A stretch of 45,265 bases of DNA from WRIS01 sp050945135 (GTDB taxonomy: Bacteria > Actinomycetota > Coriobacteriia > Coriobacteriales > Eggerthellaceae). This document shows, one piece after another, positions 25,600 through 34,093 of the stretch. The stretch's first letter is position 1, and the number at the start of each line of letters is the position of its first letter. Location: assembly GCA_050945135.1 (NCBI GenBank), contig JBMNSJ010000014.1, forward strand, positions 1-45,265. The letters run 5' to 3'. The position numbers were made by a program, and so were the translations under genes. Under the pieces are notes generated by a model, which worked only from the letters and a program-made list of their open reading frames with translations, was not told the DNA's origin and did not search any database.

Positions 25600-26658
25600 T
25601 TATGAGGTACTTAAGTGGGTTTCGAATAGCTCGGGAGATGCGTACAGGGGATTTCCTTCGTACGTGAGCATCTGGGAACGAGAGTAGTTTTTTCGATAGG
25701 CAAGAGGAGACACTCCGTAAACTGCTTTAAATGCTTCAGAGAAACTTCCTTGATGGGAGAATCCAAGTTTCGATGCTAATTCTCCGAGGGGGATATCGCT
25801 TCCACCTAACAACTTACAGGCTTGCTCCATTCGCTGTTCCCGAACATATTCCATGGGCGTTTGCCCTTTGGTTAACTTGAAAAGGCCACTGAGCTTGCTT
25901 GCGCTCATACAAGAAATCTTACAGAGCGTATCAAGCCTCAATGGTTCATCGAGGTGCTTCTCGATGTAGTTGAGTGTGATATTAAGCGCGCTACGATCGA
26001 CCGGGCGTATGGAAACAGAAGCAGGCGATTGTTTGTTTTCCCACCAATCCACAAGAAGCGCGCAGGCCTCCAGAACTTTACTTTCATAAAAGATGGGCGC
26101 ACTTGATGTTCCTGGGCGTAATTTAAACAAGGTTGTAAAAAGTTCATCGATGCCGGGAACGAACTGAGCTCCATCAAGTTCAGCAATGGCAGAGCCTAAT
26201 GCAAAGGGATTGGTTGTGAAGCGCGCTCCGAGCATAGCTACCGCTTCCGGTAAAAGCGAGATACCGGTTACACAATAGTGTTTATTCTTGCGAACGGTTT
26301 CTTTGAAAGGTGATTGCTTCCATGTGTAACCAATAATTTTTGAGTCAACGGGGAGGTTTGTCTGATACTTTTGACTGTCATTAAAAAAGTAGCTGGACAT
26401 GTTGCGGTTATGTTTTCCGAAGCAAAAAAAGTCTGGAACTTCATAGGCAACAAGAACGTCTTTATGGTATTCAACATCGGTTATGGTAACTGCCATCACA
26501 TCATTGATAGGGTAATACCACACATAACCCCTGCCTAAATCAGCATCGACGCGCCATAGCTCTCCAGCACACGATGAATCGCTTGCTGGCGATTGTGTTC
26601 CTGTGAGCATGTGCAAAAAAGGACCGAAGAGAGGCTCGAGGGGAGAACCTGCTTGCAT
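25600..26658 (-). CDS. AraC-family transcriptional regulator
   Basis: The 352-residue regulator has a C-terminal AraC DNA-binding domain (about 225-322): two helix-turn-helix units around LDTLCKISCMSASKLSGLF and IPLGELASKLGFSHQGSFSEAF, ending GVSPLAYRKNY. The N-terminal half is a putative ligand domain with no clear match, similar in size to YbtA-like regulators. It heads the ECF operon and is divergent from the ABC pair at 26859, so it probably controls both. The ATG has GGAAGGA 11 bases upstream. Confidence 0.9.
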   Translation of the reverse strand: MQAGSPLEPLFGPFLHMLTGTQSPASDSSCAGELWRVDADLGRGYVWYYPINDVMAVTITDVEYHKDVLVAYEVPDFFCFGKHNRNMSSYFFNDSQKYQTNLPVDSKIIGYTWKQSPFKETVRKNKHYCVTGISLLPEAVAMLGARFTTNPFALGSAIAELDGAQFVPGIDELFTTLFKLRPGTSSAPIFYESKVLEACALLVDWWENKQSPASVSIRPVDRSALNITLNYIEKHLDEPLRLDTLCKISCMSASKLSGLFKLTKGQTPMEYVREQRMEQACKLLGGSDIPLGELASKLGFSHQGSFSEAFKAVYGVSPLAYRKNYSRSQMLTYEGNPLYASPELFETHLSTS

Positions 26659-26678
26659 TGGTGACGAAATCCTTCCAT

Positions 26679-26746
26679 AGTTAACTAGAGCGAACTTTAG
26701 TGTATACCAGTATACGAGTTAACTAAAGGTTACTTTTTGGTATTAT
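26679..26746. promoter_or_regulatory. Nested palindromes in the AraC/ABC divergent promoter region
   Basis: Within the 200-bp divergent gap lie GTATAC-ca-GTATAC (26702-26715), two copies of the palindrome AGTTAACT (26679-26686, 26717-26724), and an inverted pair CTTTAGT/ACTAAAG (26695-26701, 26722-26728). They overlap a candidate minus-strand -10 (TATACT, 26714-26709) and lie just before a plus-strand -10 (TATTAT, 26741-26746). The layout suits an operator for the adjacent AraC protein. Confidence 0.5.
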
Positions 26747-26858
26747 CGCAAAATTTTTCGGCTAAATCGTTAATTAGCATGCTTCGTGCTTGTGGGTGGG
26801 CGGTCAGGAGCTATGTTAGCCACGTAAAACATTTAGTCAGTGCGTAGTTAGGAACGAT

Positions 26859-28781
26859 ATGGCACAAGAAGCAGTTATTGGGCAAGATGCGCCCAAACAA
26901 CAGGTTCGTGGATCAGACGCTGTAGAACAAAGTGATTCCGGACCAAAGAAAGCAAAAGAAAGAAATCCGCTTTTGCAGGTTATTGATTTTTCTGGCTCAC
27001 ATAAACCTCTTACCATCATTGGATGCATACTATCTGGCATTAACGCCGTTGTGAGCATCATGCCGCTCGTGTGTATTTGGTTTGTTGTCGACAATCTCAT
27101 TGCTGTTGCGCCGAACTGGTCAGAAGCAAGCGTTGCAATTTCGTGGGGTTGGTGGGCGGTTGCCTTTGCCATCGCGAGCGTGCTGATATATTTCGGCGCT
27201 CTCATGTGTACTCACTTGGCCGCTTTTCGCACAGCTGCCAATATGCGAAATGCAGCACTCGAACACTTGGCAAAAGTGCCCCTTGGTTTTTTCGATACCC
27301 ATCCAACCGGAGAACTGCGTCGCGTAATCGACGGTTGCGCTGGTCAGACTGAAGGCATGCTCGCACATAAACTTCCTGATTTCGTGGGAGCTTTGGTTAC
27401 TCCTCTTGCCTTTTTGGTCGTGATGTTCGTTTTTGACCCAATCATGGGAGCGGTTTGTCTTATTCCAATTGTTGTTTCATTCGTTTGCCTTTTCATCATG
27501 ATGGGCGGCGGCGGAAACAAGGATTATGGCGAGTTCATGATGAAGTATCAAAATGCGCTTGATAAAATGAATAAAGCAGCCGTTGAATATGTGCGCGGAA
27601 TTCCCGTTGTGAAGATTTTCCAGCAGACGGTACATTCTTTCAGGGCATTCAAAGAAGCTATCGATGAATACAGCAAGATGGCTCATGGCTATTCAACCAC
27701 ATGCATGAAGCCTCAGGTCTTACAATTGGTTGCCGTCAACGGCACCTTTGCAGTCTTAATTCCTGCTGGCATCATCATTGCAAGTGTCACAGGAGATTTT
27801 GCAAGCTTTCTTACGAACTTCCTGTTCTATGTGATATTTTCTGCCATCACAACCATGATGATGACAAAGATTATGTATGCCTCCGAGGCTATTACGATGT
27901 CGCAGGATTCAATTCGTCGCATCAATCGCATCCTGAGCGTGCCTCTTATGCAGGAGGTCGAGCCTTCACAGGCCGAAATTCCTCATGATGATTCTATCGA
28001 GTTTAGAAGTGTTTCTTTTTCGTATGAGGGCGCTCAGAAAAAGGCAATTGATGGGCTGAGTTTGAAGGTTGCATCAGGATCAACGGTGGCGCTCGTTGGC
28101 CCGTCGGGCGGAGGTAAGACAACAACAGCGAGCCTTGCTCCTCGGTTCTGGGATGTGGATGAAGGTCAGGTGCTTATCGGTGGCGCTGATGTAAGAAAGA
28201 TTGAAAACGATGTCTTAATGAATAAGGTAGCCTTCGTCTTCCAAAATGAGCATCTATTCAAGGATAGCTTGTTGGAAAACATTCGTGCCGCGAAGCCTGG
28301 TGCAAGTCGTGAGGAGGTAGAGACAGCCGCAAAAACAGCGCAATGTGATGACATCATTGCGAAAATGCCGCAAGGACTTGATACCGTAGTTGGGCGTGCA
28401 GGCACCTATCTTTCTGGCGGTGAGGGTCAGCGTATTGCGCTTGCGCGTGCCATCTTAAAAGATGCGCCCATCGTCGTACTTGATGAGGCAACGGCTTTCG
28501 CCGACCCAGAGAACGAAGCCTTGATTCAGCAGGCGCTCGAAAAACTTTGCGAAGGCAAGACTGTTCTTATGATTGCCCATCGTCTTTCCACGGTAGCCCA
28601 CGCTGACAACATCTGCGTTCTTGCGGATGGGGCTTTGGTCGAGCAGGGAACACACGAAGAGCTTGTTGCCGCAGAAGGAACCTATGCGCGTATGTGGGCG
28701 GATTATCGAACTTCAGTTGCATGGAAGATTCAGAGCGCCTCGGCTTCGATGTCTGAAAGGGGTGATGACCATGTTGCGTGA
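26859..28781 (+). CDS. ABC transporter, permease-ATPase half, YbtP/IrtA-like
   Basis: The 640-residue half transporter has a charged N-terminal tail, an exporter-type six-helix domain (about 40-340) and a C-terminal ATPase (about 375-610) with GPSGGGKTT, the signature LSGGEGQR and VVLDEATAFADPENE. The last motif is frequent in exporter-fold importers of siderophores (YbtP, IrtA types; family knowledge). It pairs with the next gene, which overlaps its end by 11 bp. Being divergent from AraC-ECF, it probably takes part in the same uptake process; drug export cannot be excluded. Confidence 0.88.
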   Translation: MAQEAVIGQDAPKQQVRGSDAVEQSDSGPKKAKERNPLLQVIDFSGSHKPLTIIGCILSGINAVVSIMPLVCIWFVVDNLIAVAPNWSEASVAISWGWWAVAFAIASVLIYFGALMCTHLAAFRTAANMRNAALEHLAKVPLGFFDTHPTGELRRVIDGCAGQTEGMLAHKLPDFVGALVTPLAFLVVMFVFDPIMGAVCLIPIVVSFVCLFIMMGGGGNKDYGEFMMKYQNALDKMNKAAVEYVRGIPVVKIFQQTVHSFRAFKEAIDEYSKMAHGYSTTCMKPQVLQLVAVNGTFAVLIPAGIIIASVTGDFASFLTNFLFYVIFSAITTMMMTKIMYASEAITMSQDSIRRINRILSVPLMQEVEPSQAEIPHDDSIEFRSVSFSYEGAQKKAIDGLSLKVASGSTVALVGPSGGGKTTTASLAPRFWDVDEGQVLIGGADVRKIENDVLMNKVAFVFQNEHLFKDSLLENIRAAKPGASREEVETAAKTAQCDDIIAKMPQGLDTVVGRAGTYLSGGEGQRIALARAILKDAPIVVLDEATAFADPENEALIQQALEKLCEGKTVLMIAHRLSTVAHADNICVLADGALVEQGTHEELVAAEGTYARMWADYRTSVAWKIQSASASMSERGDDHVA

Positions 28782-30507
28782 GAAGCTAGCTTTAACTGAG
28801 GAGGGCGCGAAAAACCTCCGAAAAGGTGGCGTTGCGTGCGTTGTTGCAAATATTGCCTTAATGCTGCCTGTCTCGATTCTTTTCCTAGTTGTAAATGATT
28901 TCATGAATCATCTTTATAATCCGGCGAGCCCCTTGCCAAATGTTTGGCTTTATCTGGCCCTTATTGTGGTGACGCTAGTTATCTTGTTTGCTACGCAATG
29001 GTGGGAGTATGGGGCTACCTATAATGTGGTTTATGCAGAATCAGCACGTAAAAGAATAGGTATTGCTGAGAAGCTGCGCCAGTTGCCCCTTGCTTTCTTT
29101 GGCAAGCGTGATTTATCCGATTTAACAAGCACCATTATGAAAGACTGCGCAGATCAAGAGCGTGTGTTTTCTCATATCATGCCACAGCTGATAGGGTCGG
29201 GCATATCGACTACGCTCATTGCTGTGTGTCTGTTCTTTTTTGATTGGAGACTAGCTCTCGCCGCGTTTTGGGTGGTGCCCTTTGCGTTGTTGATTGTGCT
29301 TGGCTCGGCACGAATGCAAACGAGCTTTGGAAAAAAGACCAATGATCGTGGCTTGGATTTAGCGGATGGTATTCAGGAGTATCTTGAGTGTTCTCGTGAG
29401 ATACGCGCTACTAATCAGAGTGAGAGTTTTCTTTCAAAGCTTTCTGAGAAGGTAAAATCCCTGGAAAAGGCGCAAATTGTCTCGGAGCTTGTGGCAGGCG
29501 TTTTCGTTACCTCAGCACAAGGATTTTTGAAGCTCGGTATTGCAACAACAGTGCTTGTTGGATTGACGCTGCTCGTGCAAGGCGAAACTAACTTCATGGT
29601 GTATTTTGCATTTCTGCTGGTTGTGACACGCGTCTACGATCCTCTTAATATCGTGTTGCAGTCAACGGCTGAGCTGCTTAACATACGTTTATCTATCAAG
29701 CGTATGCAAGAGATTGAGGCAGAGCCTATTCAGTCAGGCGTAAAAGAGTTTAATCCCTCTGGCCACGATTTGGTTTTTGAAGATGTCTCGTTTTCCTACA
29801 AAGATGGCGAGCAGGTGCTCAGCAACGTCAGCTTTACTGCAAAAGAGGGGCAAGTTACGGCTTTGGTTGGACCTTCGGGAGGCGGAAAGTCGACCGTTAT
29901 GAAACTTGCTGGCCGCTTTTGGGATGCAGGTTCTGGAAGGGTTTTGGTAGGCGGCGTGGACGTATCGCAAGTTGATCCAGAAACCTTGTTGCAAGATTAC
30001 GCAGAGGTTTTCCAGGAGGTGGTGCTCTTCGACGATAGCGTCATGGGCAATATTCGACTTGGGAAGACGGATGCGACCGACGACGAAGTCCTTGCTGCGG
30101 CTAAGGCTGCAAACTGTGACGAGTTCGTATCACGTTTGGAGCAAGGATATGACACTCTGATTGGCGAAAACGGAAGTCAGCTTTCTGGAGGAGAACGACA
30201 ACGTATTTCAATTGCGCGTGCACTTCTTAAAGACGCACCTATCGTGTTACTCGATGAAGCAACAGCCTCGCTGGACGTCGAGAACGAAACACAGGTTCAG
30301 CAGGCCTTATCGCGCCTATTGGCAGAAAAGACAGTGCTGGTTATTGCGCATCGCATGCGAACCGTTGCAAATGCCGATAAAATTATCGTATTGAACGAGG
30401 GCAGGGTTGACGAAGTTGGTAAACCTGCCGAGCTTATGGAACACGAAAACGGTACGTATCGTCGTATGGTGTCTCTTCAGAATCAGGCAGCCGCTTGGGC
30501 TGTCTAG
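28771..30507 (+). CDS. ABC transporter, permease-ATPase half, YbtQ/IrtB-like
   Basis: This second half transporter (578 residues) has the six-helix membrane domain (about 15-310) and the ATPase with GPSGGGKST, LSGGERQR and IVLLDEATASLDVENE. The frame is open from 28621, but ATG 28771 has GAAAGGGG eight bases upstream; ATG 28765 is the alternative. The 11-bp overlap with the preceding gene implies coupling and a heterodimer. A strong hairpin follows at 30518. Confidence 0.9.
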   Translation: MLREKLALTEEGAKNLRKGGVACVVANIALMLPVSILFLVVNDFMNHLYNPASPLPNVWLYLALIVVTLVILFATQWWEYGATYNVVYAESARKRIGIAEKLRQLPLAFFGKRDLSDLTSTIMKDCADQERVFSHIMPQLIGSGISTTLIAVCLFFFDWRLALAAFWVVPFALLIVLGSARMQTSFGKKTNDRGLDLADGIQEYLECSREIRATNQSESFLSKLSEKVKSLEKAQIVSELVAGVFVTSAQGFLKLGIATTVLVGLTLLVQGETNFMVYFAFLLVVTRVYDPLNIVLQSTAELLNIRLSIKRMQEIEAEPIQSGVKEFNPSGHDLVFEDVSFSYKDGEQVLSNVSFTAKEGQVTALVGPSGGGKSTVMKLAGRFWDAGSGRVLVGGVDVSQVDPETLLQDYAEVFQEVVLFDDSVMGNIRLGKTDATDDEVLAAAKAANCDEFVSRLEQGYDTLIGENGSQLSGGERQRISIARALLKDAPIVLLDEATASLDVENETQVQQALSRLLAEKTVLVIAHRMRTVANADKIIVLNEGRVDEVGKPAELMEHENGTYRRMVSLQNQAAAWAV

Positions 30508-30517
30508 AGCAACTTTT

Positions 30518-30554
30518 ATCCGCATTTCCAAAGAGTTTTTTTGGAAACGCGGAT
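30518..30554. terminator. Strong hairpin after the ABC pair, possible terminator
   Basis: ATCCGCATTTCCA (30518-30530) pairs with TGGAAACGCGGAT (30542-30554) at 12 of 13 positions around a T-rich loop. It lies 11 bp past the stop. There is no 3' T tail, so intrinsic termination is uncertain. Confidence 0.4.
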
Positions 30555-30557
30555 TAT

Positions 30558-30700
30558 GTGGCAGGGACGTGCCTTAGTCCGGTTTTCGAGCGAGCATAAA
30601 GAGCTTCATCACGCCTTCGCTCGCAGAAAGCCCAGGCAACGAAATCCATCACAGCAAATATGCTCGCGTAAGACGGAGATAAATCCGGACTAGGGGCCAC
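30558..30700. ncRNA. Structured intergenic element B (homolog of element A)
   Basis: Lower stem GTGGC (30558-30562)/GCCAC (30696-30700) and upper stem TAGTCCGG (30575-30582)/CCGGACTA (30685-30692) match the plan of element A, with changed but still paired bases. Shared blocks are GCCCAGG (30630-30636), a GTAA-rich stretch before the 3' arm and TAGGGGCCA at the 3' arm. Inside, CGAGCGA (30587-30593) pairs with TCGCTCG (30617-30623), while the overlapping GCGAGCATA (30590-30598) pairs perfectly with TATGCTCGC (30659-30667), giving two exclusive folds. Confidence 0.55.
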
Positions 30701-30907
30701 CTGTGGCAAAAAAAGTGAAATCTGAGAAAAAGATTTCGAAACTGTAGCCTTTCAATCGAATTTTATAGCTCGCATTTGTTATCTAGTCTCAGTAACTATA
30801 GACAATTCGCTAGACATGCATTGTGGATATTCGGAGGGAGAATCTCGAGAGCTTTCATCAGCATTTTGTGGCTTATGCCGCATTCCTCCTGGATATCTTT
30901 GAAGCTT

Positions 30908-31408
30908 TCATCTGGCTGAAGAGAGTGCTTCTTCAACAAGGCGCTGAAGGTTGGCGGTGAAGCGCTCGCGATCCTCTTCCTCAAAGGCAGCAGGCCCCTT
31001 TGTTTGTCCGCCCTGTCTACGTACCTTTTTCTCCTCATGGCGGATGAACATATCCATGTCGATATGGGCTTTAGTGAAGATACGTCCACGCACTCCAATA
31101 GCGGCAGCATCGCGTCCAAGCACCATGGCAGCGAGTCCGATATCTTGAGTCACAACTATGTCGTTGGCCTTGAGTTCTTGAATGATGGCAAAATCTGCAG
31201 CATCGGCGCCAACACCAACTTCCAAGGTGTCAACCCAAAAGCCTTCTTTAGGCTCTCGTGGATCGCTTTTTCTGATGTGACGCGCAAGATTTTGCGTGCT
31301 ATTACCTGCAATAACAACAGGAAGTTTAGCCTTGCGTGCAACTGTGAGAGTCTCGTTGATGACCGGGCAAGCATCAGCATCTATAAAAAGGGTTGGTCGC
31401 GTTAACAT
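30908..31408 (-). CDS. YaiI/YqxD family protein (DUF188)
   Basis: The 166-residue protein belongs to the UPF0178 (DUF188, YaiI/YqxD) family, with a PIN-like start LFIDADACPVINET, the block VTQDIGLAAMVLGRDA and RGRIFT. The acidic residues suggest a metal-dependent nuclease-like fold, but no activity is established to my knowledge. It is a monocistronic-looking gene between the element B gap and the YbaN-YgbA-ABC operon. Confidence 0.92.
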   Translation of the reverse strand: MLTRPTLFIDADACPVINETLTVARKAKLPVVIAGNSTQNLARHIRKSDPREPKEGFWVDTLEVGVGADAADFAIIQELKANDIVVTQDIGLAAMVLGRDAAAIGVRGRIFTKAHIDMDMFIRHEEKKVRRQGGQTKGPAAFEEEDRERFTANLQRLVEEALSSAR

Positions 31409-31552
31409 GGATTATGGTACCTGTTTCTTTTAACTGGAAAAGATTGTCAGCGCGCAGCAGGAGAGGTTTATGAGCAACCAAGTTTCATGCCGCTTCTCAA
31501 GAAAATCCTTCCTTGGTTCTTATCATTTTCGAAGATGCTCATTATAAATGAG

Positions 31553-32056
31553 TCAGGCATCCTCTTTGGCTAAACGTTGTTTGCTTGATGGATTGGCGTC
31601 CATATAGCTTGGAGTGATACCCCTTTCGCTTTCTTCAGCGACCGACTCAACAATCTCATCAAGAGGAGGGAGAGTCTCTTCGCCTTCTTTGATGGTTTTG
31701 ATGCGGAAGATGAAGTAATAGTATTTGAAGACAATCAAGCACACGATGAATATCCGACCATAGAGATTGTTCATCATAAAGAAGGCAATAATCAGCATGG
31801 TAGACGCAAAAGCGCATAAACCAATTTTTGTTCTGAGGGGCATCGCGCGTTCTTTGACAAAGCTATCGAGGTGTTTCTGATAGAGCTTCGTAGACGTGAA
31901 CCAAGAGTTGAAACGCTGCGAGCTTTTTGCAAAAAAGAAGGAAGCCAGCAGAAGAAAAGGCGTCGTGGGAATTATCGGTAAGAATGCGCCAATCGCGCCA
32001 CAGACAAAGCAGAGGAAACCCAGTGCGGCAAACAGAACTTGAATCGGTTTTTTCAT
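31553..32056 (-). CDS. YbaN family inner membrane protein (DUF454)
   Basis: The 167-residue membrane protein has the DUF454 hallmark: FAALGFLCFVCGAIGAFLPI, then PTTPFLLLASFFFAKSSQRF and a paired late hydrophobic segment (about 80-115). A charged C-terminal tail of about 45 residues is longer than usual. Function is unknown; some DUF454 genes sit near heme or respiratory genes (general knowledge). It ends the operon, 9 bp after ygbA, and a small CTCATT/AATGAG hairpin (31538-31552) follows the stop. Confidence 0.88.
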   Translation of the reverse strand: MKKPIQVLFAALGFLCFVCGAIGAFLPIIPTTPFLLLASFFFAKSSQRFNSWFTSTKLYQKHLDSFVKERAMPLRTKIGLCAFASTMLIIAFFMMNNLYGRIFIVCLIVFKYYYFIFRIKTIKEGEETLPPLDEIVESVAEESERGITPSYMDANPSSKQRLAKEDA

Positions 32057-32065
32057 TTCGTGCTC

Positions 32066-32434
32066 CTAAAAAGATCGAGGGGTTTTTGAGCTCTGTTTTG
32101 CTGCACGCTTCGATCGTCTTCTCGCCGCGAGATGCCGGAAAGCCATGATGGGATCATGCCAAAGCATTCGCGGGCCGCTATAGCGCATGACGGTTCGAAT
32201 CCGTTCGCGCATAGCAGGCTTATAACAATGAATCGTGCATTCAGAGCAAAATACTTTCTCGTCTTTAATGGGGCAGTGATCGATACGCGAGTGTGCGTAA
32301 GCCAAGAGCTCGGTACACTCGTCGCAAAGATCGGTATCGCTCGAATGATTATTTTTACAGTAGAGCGCAATCATCTTTTCGATAGTTGCAAGCTCTTGCT
32401 GGATTTTTTTGGATATGTCGCCTGTTTTAGCCAT
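32066..32434 (-). CDS. ygbA: YgbA, nitrous oxide-stimulated promoter family protein
   Basis: The 122-residue Cys-rich protein matches PF11756: CDECTELLAYAHSRIDHCP, then FCSECTIHCYKPAMRERI and VMRYSGPRML. The Cys residues suggest a zinc- or iron-binding site. In enterobacteria ygbA is induced by nitric oxide through NsrR (literature knowledge); a role in nitrosative stress here is inference. It starts 3 bp after the CydC-like gene and precedes YbaN. Confidence 0.88.
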   Translation of the reverse strand: MAKTGDISKKIQQELATIEKMIALYCKNNHSSDTDLCDECTELLAYAHSRIDHCPIKDEKVFCSECTIHCYKPAMRERIRTVMRYSGPRMLWHDPIMAFRHLAARRRSKRAAKQSSKTPRSF

Positions 32435-32437
32435 AGA

Positions 32438-34093
32438 CTAACTTGCCCTCGAGCTTTTCATAGAAATGATTTCATCGGCAAAAGCCATGGTTGAAACTCT
32501 GTGTGAGACCACTATCACCGTCTTGTTTTCGGCCTCGGTTTTCAAGGATTTCAAGACAACACCTTCGTTAAGGCTGTCGAGATTACTTGTCGGTTCATCA
32601 AGCAGCATGAGAGGGGCATCGTGCAAGAAAGCACGCGCTAAGCCAATACGCTGCTTTTCTCCGCCAGATAGCATATCGCCAAGCTCACCGACTGAGCTTT
32701 CATATCCTCTCGGAAGAGTGAGGATGAATTCATGAAGGGATGCCTTTTTGGCGGCACGCACCACTTCATCGTGGGTGGCATCGAGCTTTCCGATTTTGAT
32801 ATTGTTTTCTATCGTGTCATCAAAGAGCTGCGTATCTTGTGCGACAAAGCTCTCGATATCTCGCAGAGAATTCGTGGTAATCCCGCGTACATCTGCATCG
32901 GAGATTTCAATGCGTCCTTTATCGACATCCCAGAAGCGCATAATCAAGCGTAAAAGCGTAGATTTTCCTGAGCCACTTTTGCCAACGATGCCGACTGTTT
33001 GGCCCTTCTCGATGGTGAGGTCGAAATTTTCAAGAATAGGTTCTTGTGCATACCTAAAGCTTACTTGATTGCATGCGAGGTTTTCGAAATCGACTGAAAC
33101 GCCTTCTGTAACATCGAGTGTTTCGGGTTCTTCCTCGAGGATATCGAGGACTCGATTGCCTGATGCGAAGGTGTAAACAAGATTGTTTGCCAAGTTCGAT
33201 AAAGCAAGCACAGGGCCAAACGAGCTGATCATTGCAACAAAGGCGAGGACAAGTCCACCCAAGTCAATCAAGCCGGACTGCAGCAAGACAGCACCAACGA
33301 TGAGAAGAGCGAGCGAGAACAACATAATTGCTGCCCCGGTTACTGCGCCCCAGAAGCCTTCAACTCCTTTGAGCTCGTTTTGCTTTTTACCCAGACCGAG
33401 CGTTTGCTCTCTTATTCCGCCTAGGCGTAAATCTCCTTGGTTATACTGCATGATTTCGCGAAGCCCGCGAAGACTGTCGAGTAAATAACTTGAGAGTTGC
33501 CCCGAACGTTCACGATAGGAGGCCCCGGCTTCGCGCCCGGCCTTCGAGGTGAGAACAGGAATAAGCACGCCAACGCAGAGATATGCTAAAGCAGCGATGA
33601 GGGCAAAAAACGGGTTAATCAGAGCAAAGAAACCCAGCATAACAAGAGAAGTGATGCTGGCGATAACTACGGGAGAAATGGTATGTGCATAAAAGACTTC
33701 AAGGAGCTCTATGTCAGAGGTGAGTACGGTAATGAGATTGCCCTTGTCCTTCGTTTCCATTTTTGCCGGCGAAAGACGACGAAGCGCCTGAAACACTTGA
33801 TCTCGAATTAGGGCTAGTAGCTTAAATGCGATGTAGTGATTGCAGAGCTGTTCACCGTAGCGCAGGAAGCCTCGGCATAGTGCGCACGCCGCAATAGTGA
33901 CGAAGAGGGCAGTTAGGCTCATCCCAAGTTCATATCCCGCAAGACCAACCAGGGCGTATACGCCCAAAACGGGAATGAAAATTGCCGCAAGAAAGCCGAG
34001 GACACCAAGCAGAATTGCAAGTAGCATAAAGCCAGTTAGCGGCTTAACCAGTCCGATGAGTTTGCCGACGATTTGGAGGTTGCTTCTAGGCAA
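32438..34093 (-). CDS. ABC transporter permease-ATPase half, CydC-like
   Basis: The 551-residue half transporter has six predicted helices (1-300) and an ATPase with GKSGSGKSTLL, LSGGEKQR and MLLDEPTSNLD. The frame is open to 34198, but TTG at 34093 has a perfect AAGGAGG (34106-34100) six bases upstream and overlaps the previous gene by 8 bp, so TTG is the likely start. It is the second half of a heterodimer resembling CydDC (cysteine/glutathione/heme-related exporters), though Gram-positive members of this group are functionally diverse. Confidence 0.86.
   Translation of the reverse strand: MPRSNLQIVGKLIGLVKPLTGFMLLAILLGVLGFLAAIFIPVLGVYALVGLAGYELGMSLTALFVTIAACALCRGFLRYGEQLCNHYIAFKLLALIRDQVFQALRRLSPAKMETKDKGNLITVLTSDIELLEVFYAHTISPVVIASITSLVMLGFFALINPFFALIAALAYLCVGVLIPVLTSKAGREAGASYRERSGQLSSYLLDSLRGLREIMQYNQGDLRLGGIREQTLGLGKKQNELKGVEGFWGAVTGAAIMLFSLALLIVGAVLLQSGLIDLGGLVLAFVAMISSFGPVLALSNLANNLVYTFASGNRVLDILEEEPETLDVTEGVSVDFENLACNQVSFRYAQEPILENFDLTIEKGQTVGIVGKSGSGKSTLLRLIMRFWDVDKGRIEISDADVRGITTNSLRDIESFVAQDTQLFDDTIENNIKIGKLDATHDEVVRAAKKASLHEFILTLPRGYESSVGELGDMLSGGEKQRIGLARAFLHDAPLMLLDEPTSNLDSLNEGVVLKSLKTEAENKTVIVVSHRVSTMAFADEIISMKSSRAS

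Larger units (their letters stand above)
30508..30907. other. Gap between convergent ABC and yaiI genes: hairpin and structured element B
   Basis: No credible gene. It holds a 13-bp hairpin (30518-30554), element B (30558-30700), a GAAATCT/AGATTTC hairpin near 30717-30737 and AT-rich sequence. A minus-strand frame across 30796-31119 overlaps yaiI and lacks a ribosome site. Confidence 0.65.

Noticed and set aside
30796..31119. 107-residue minus-strand frame beyond the yaiI stop
   Set aside because: It overlaps yaiI in another frame for most of its length and has no well-spaced ribosome site; the part past the yaiI stop shows no family match.
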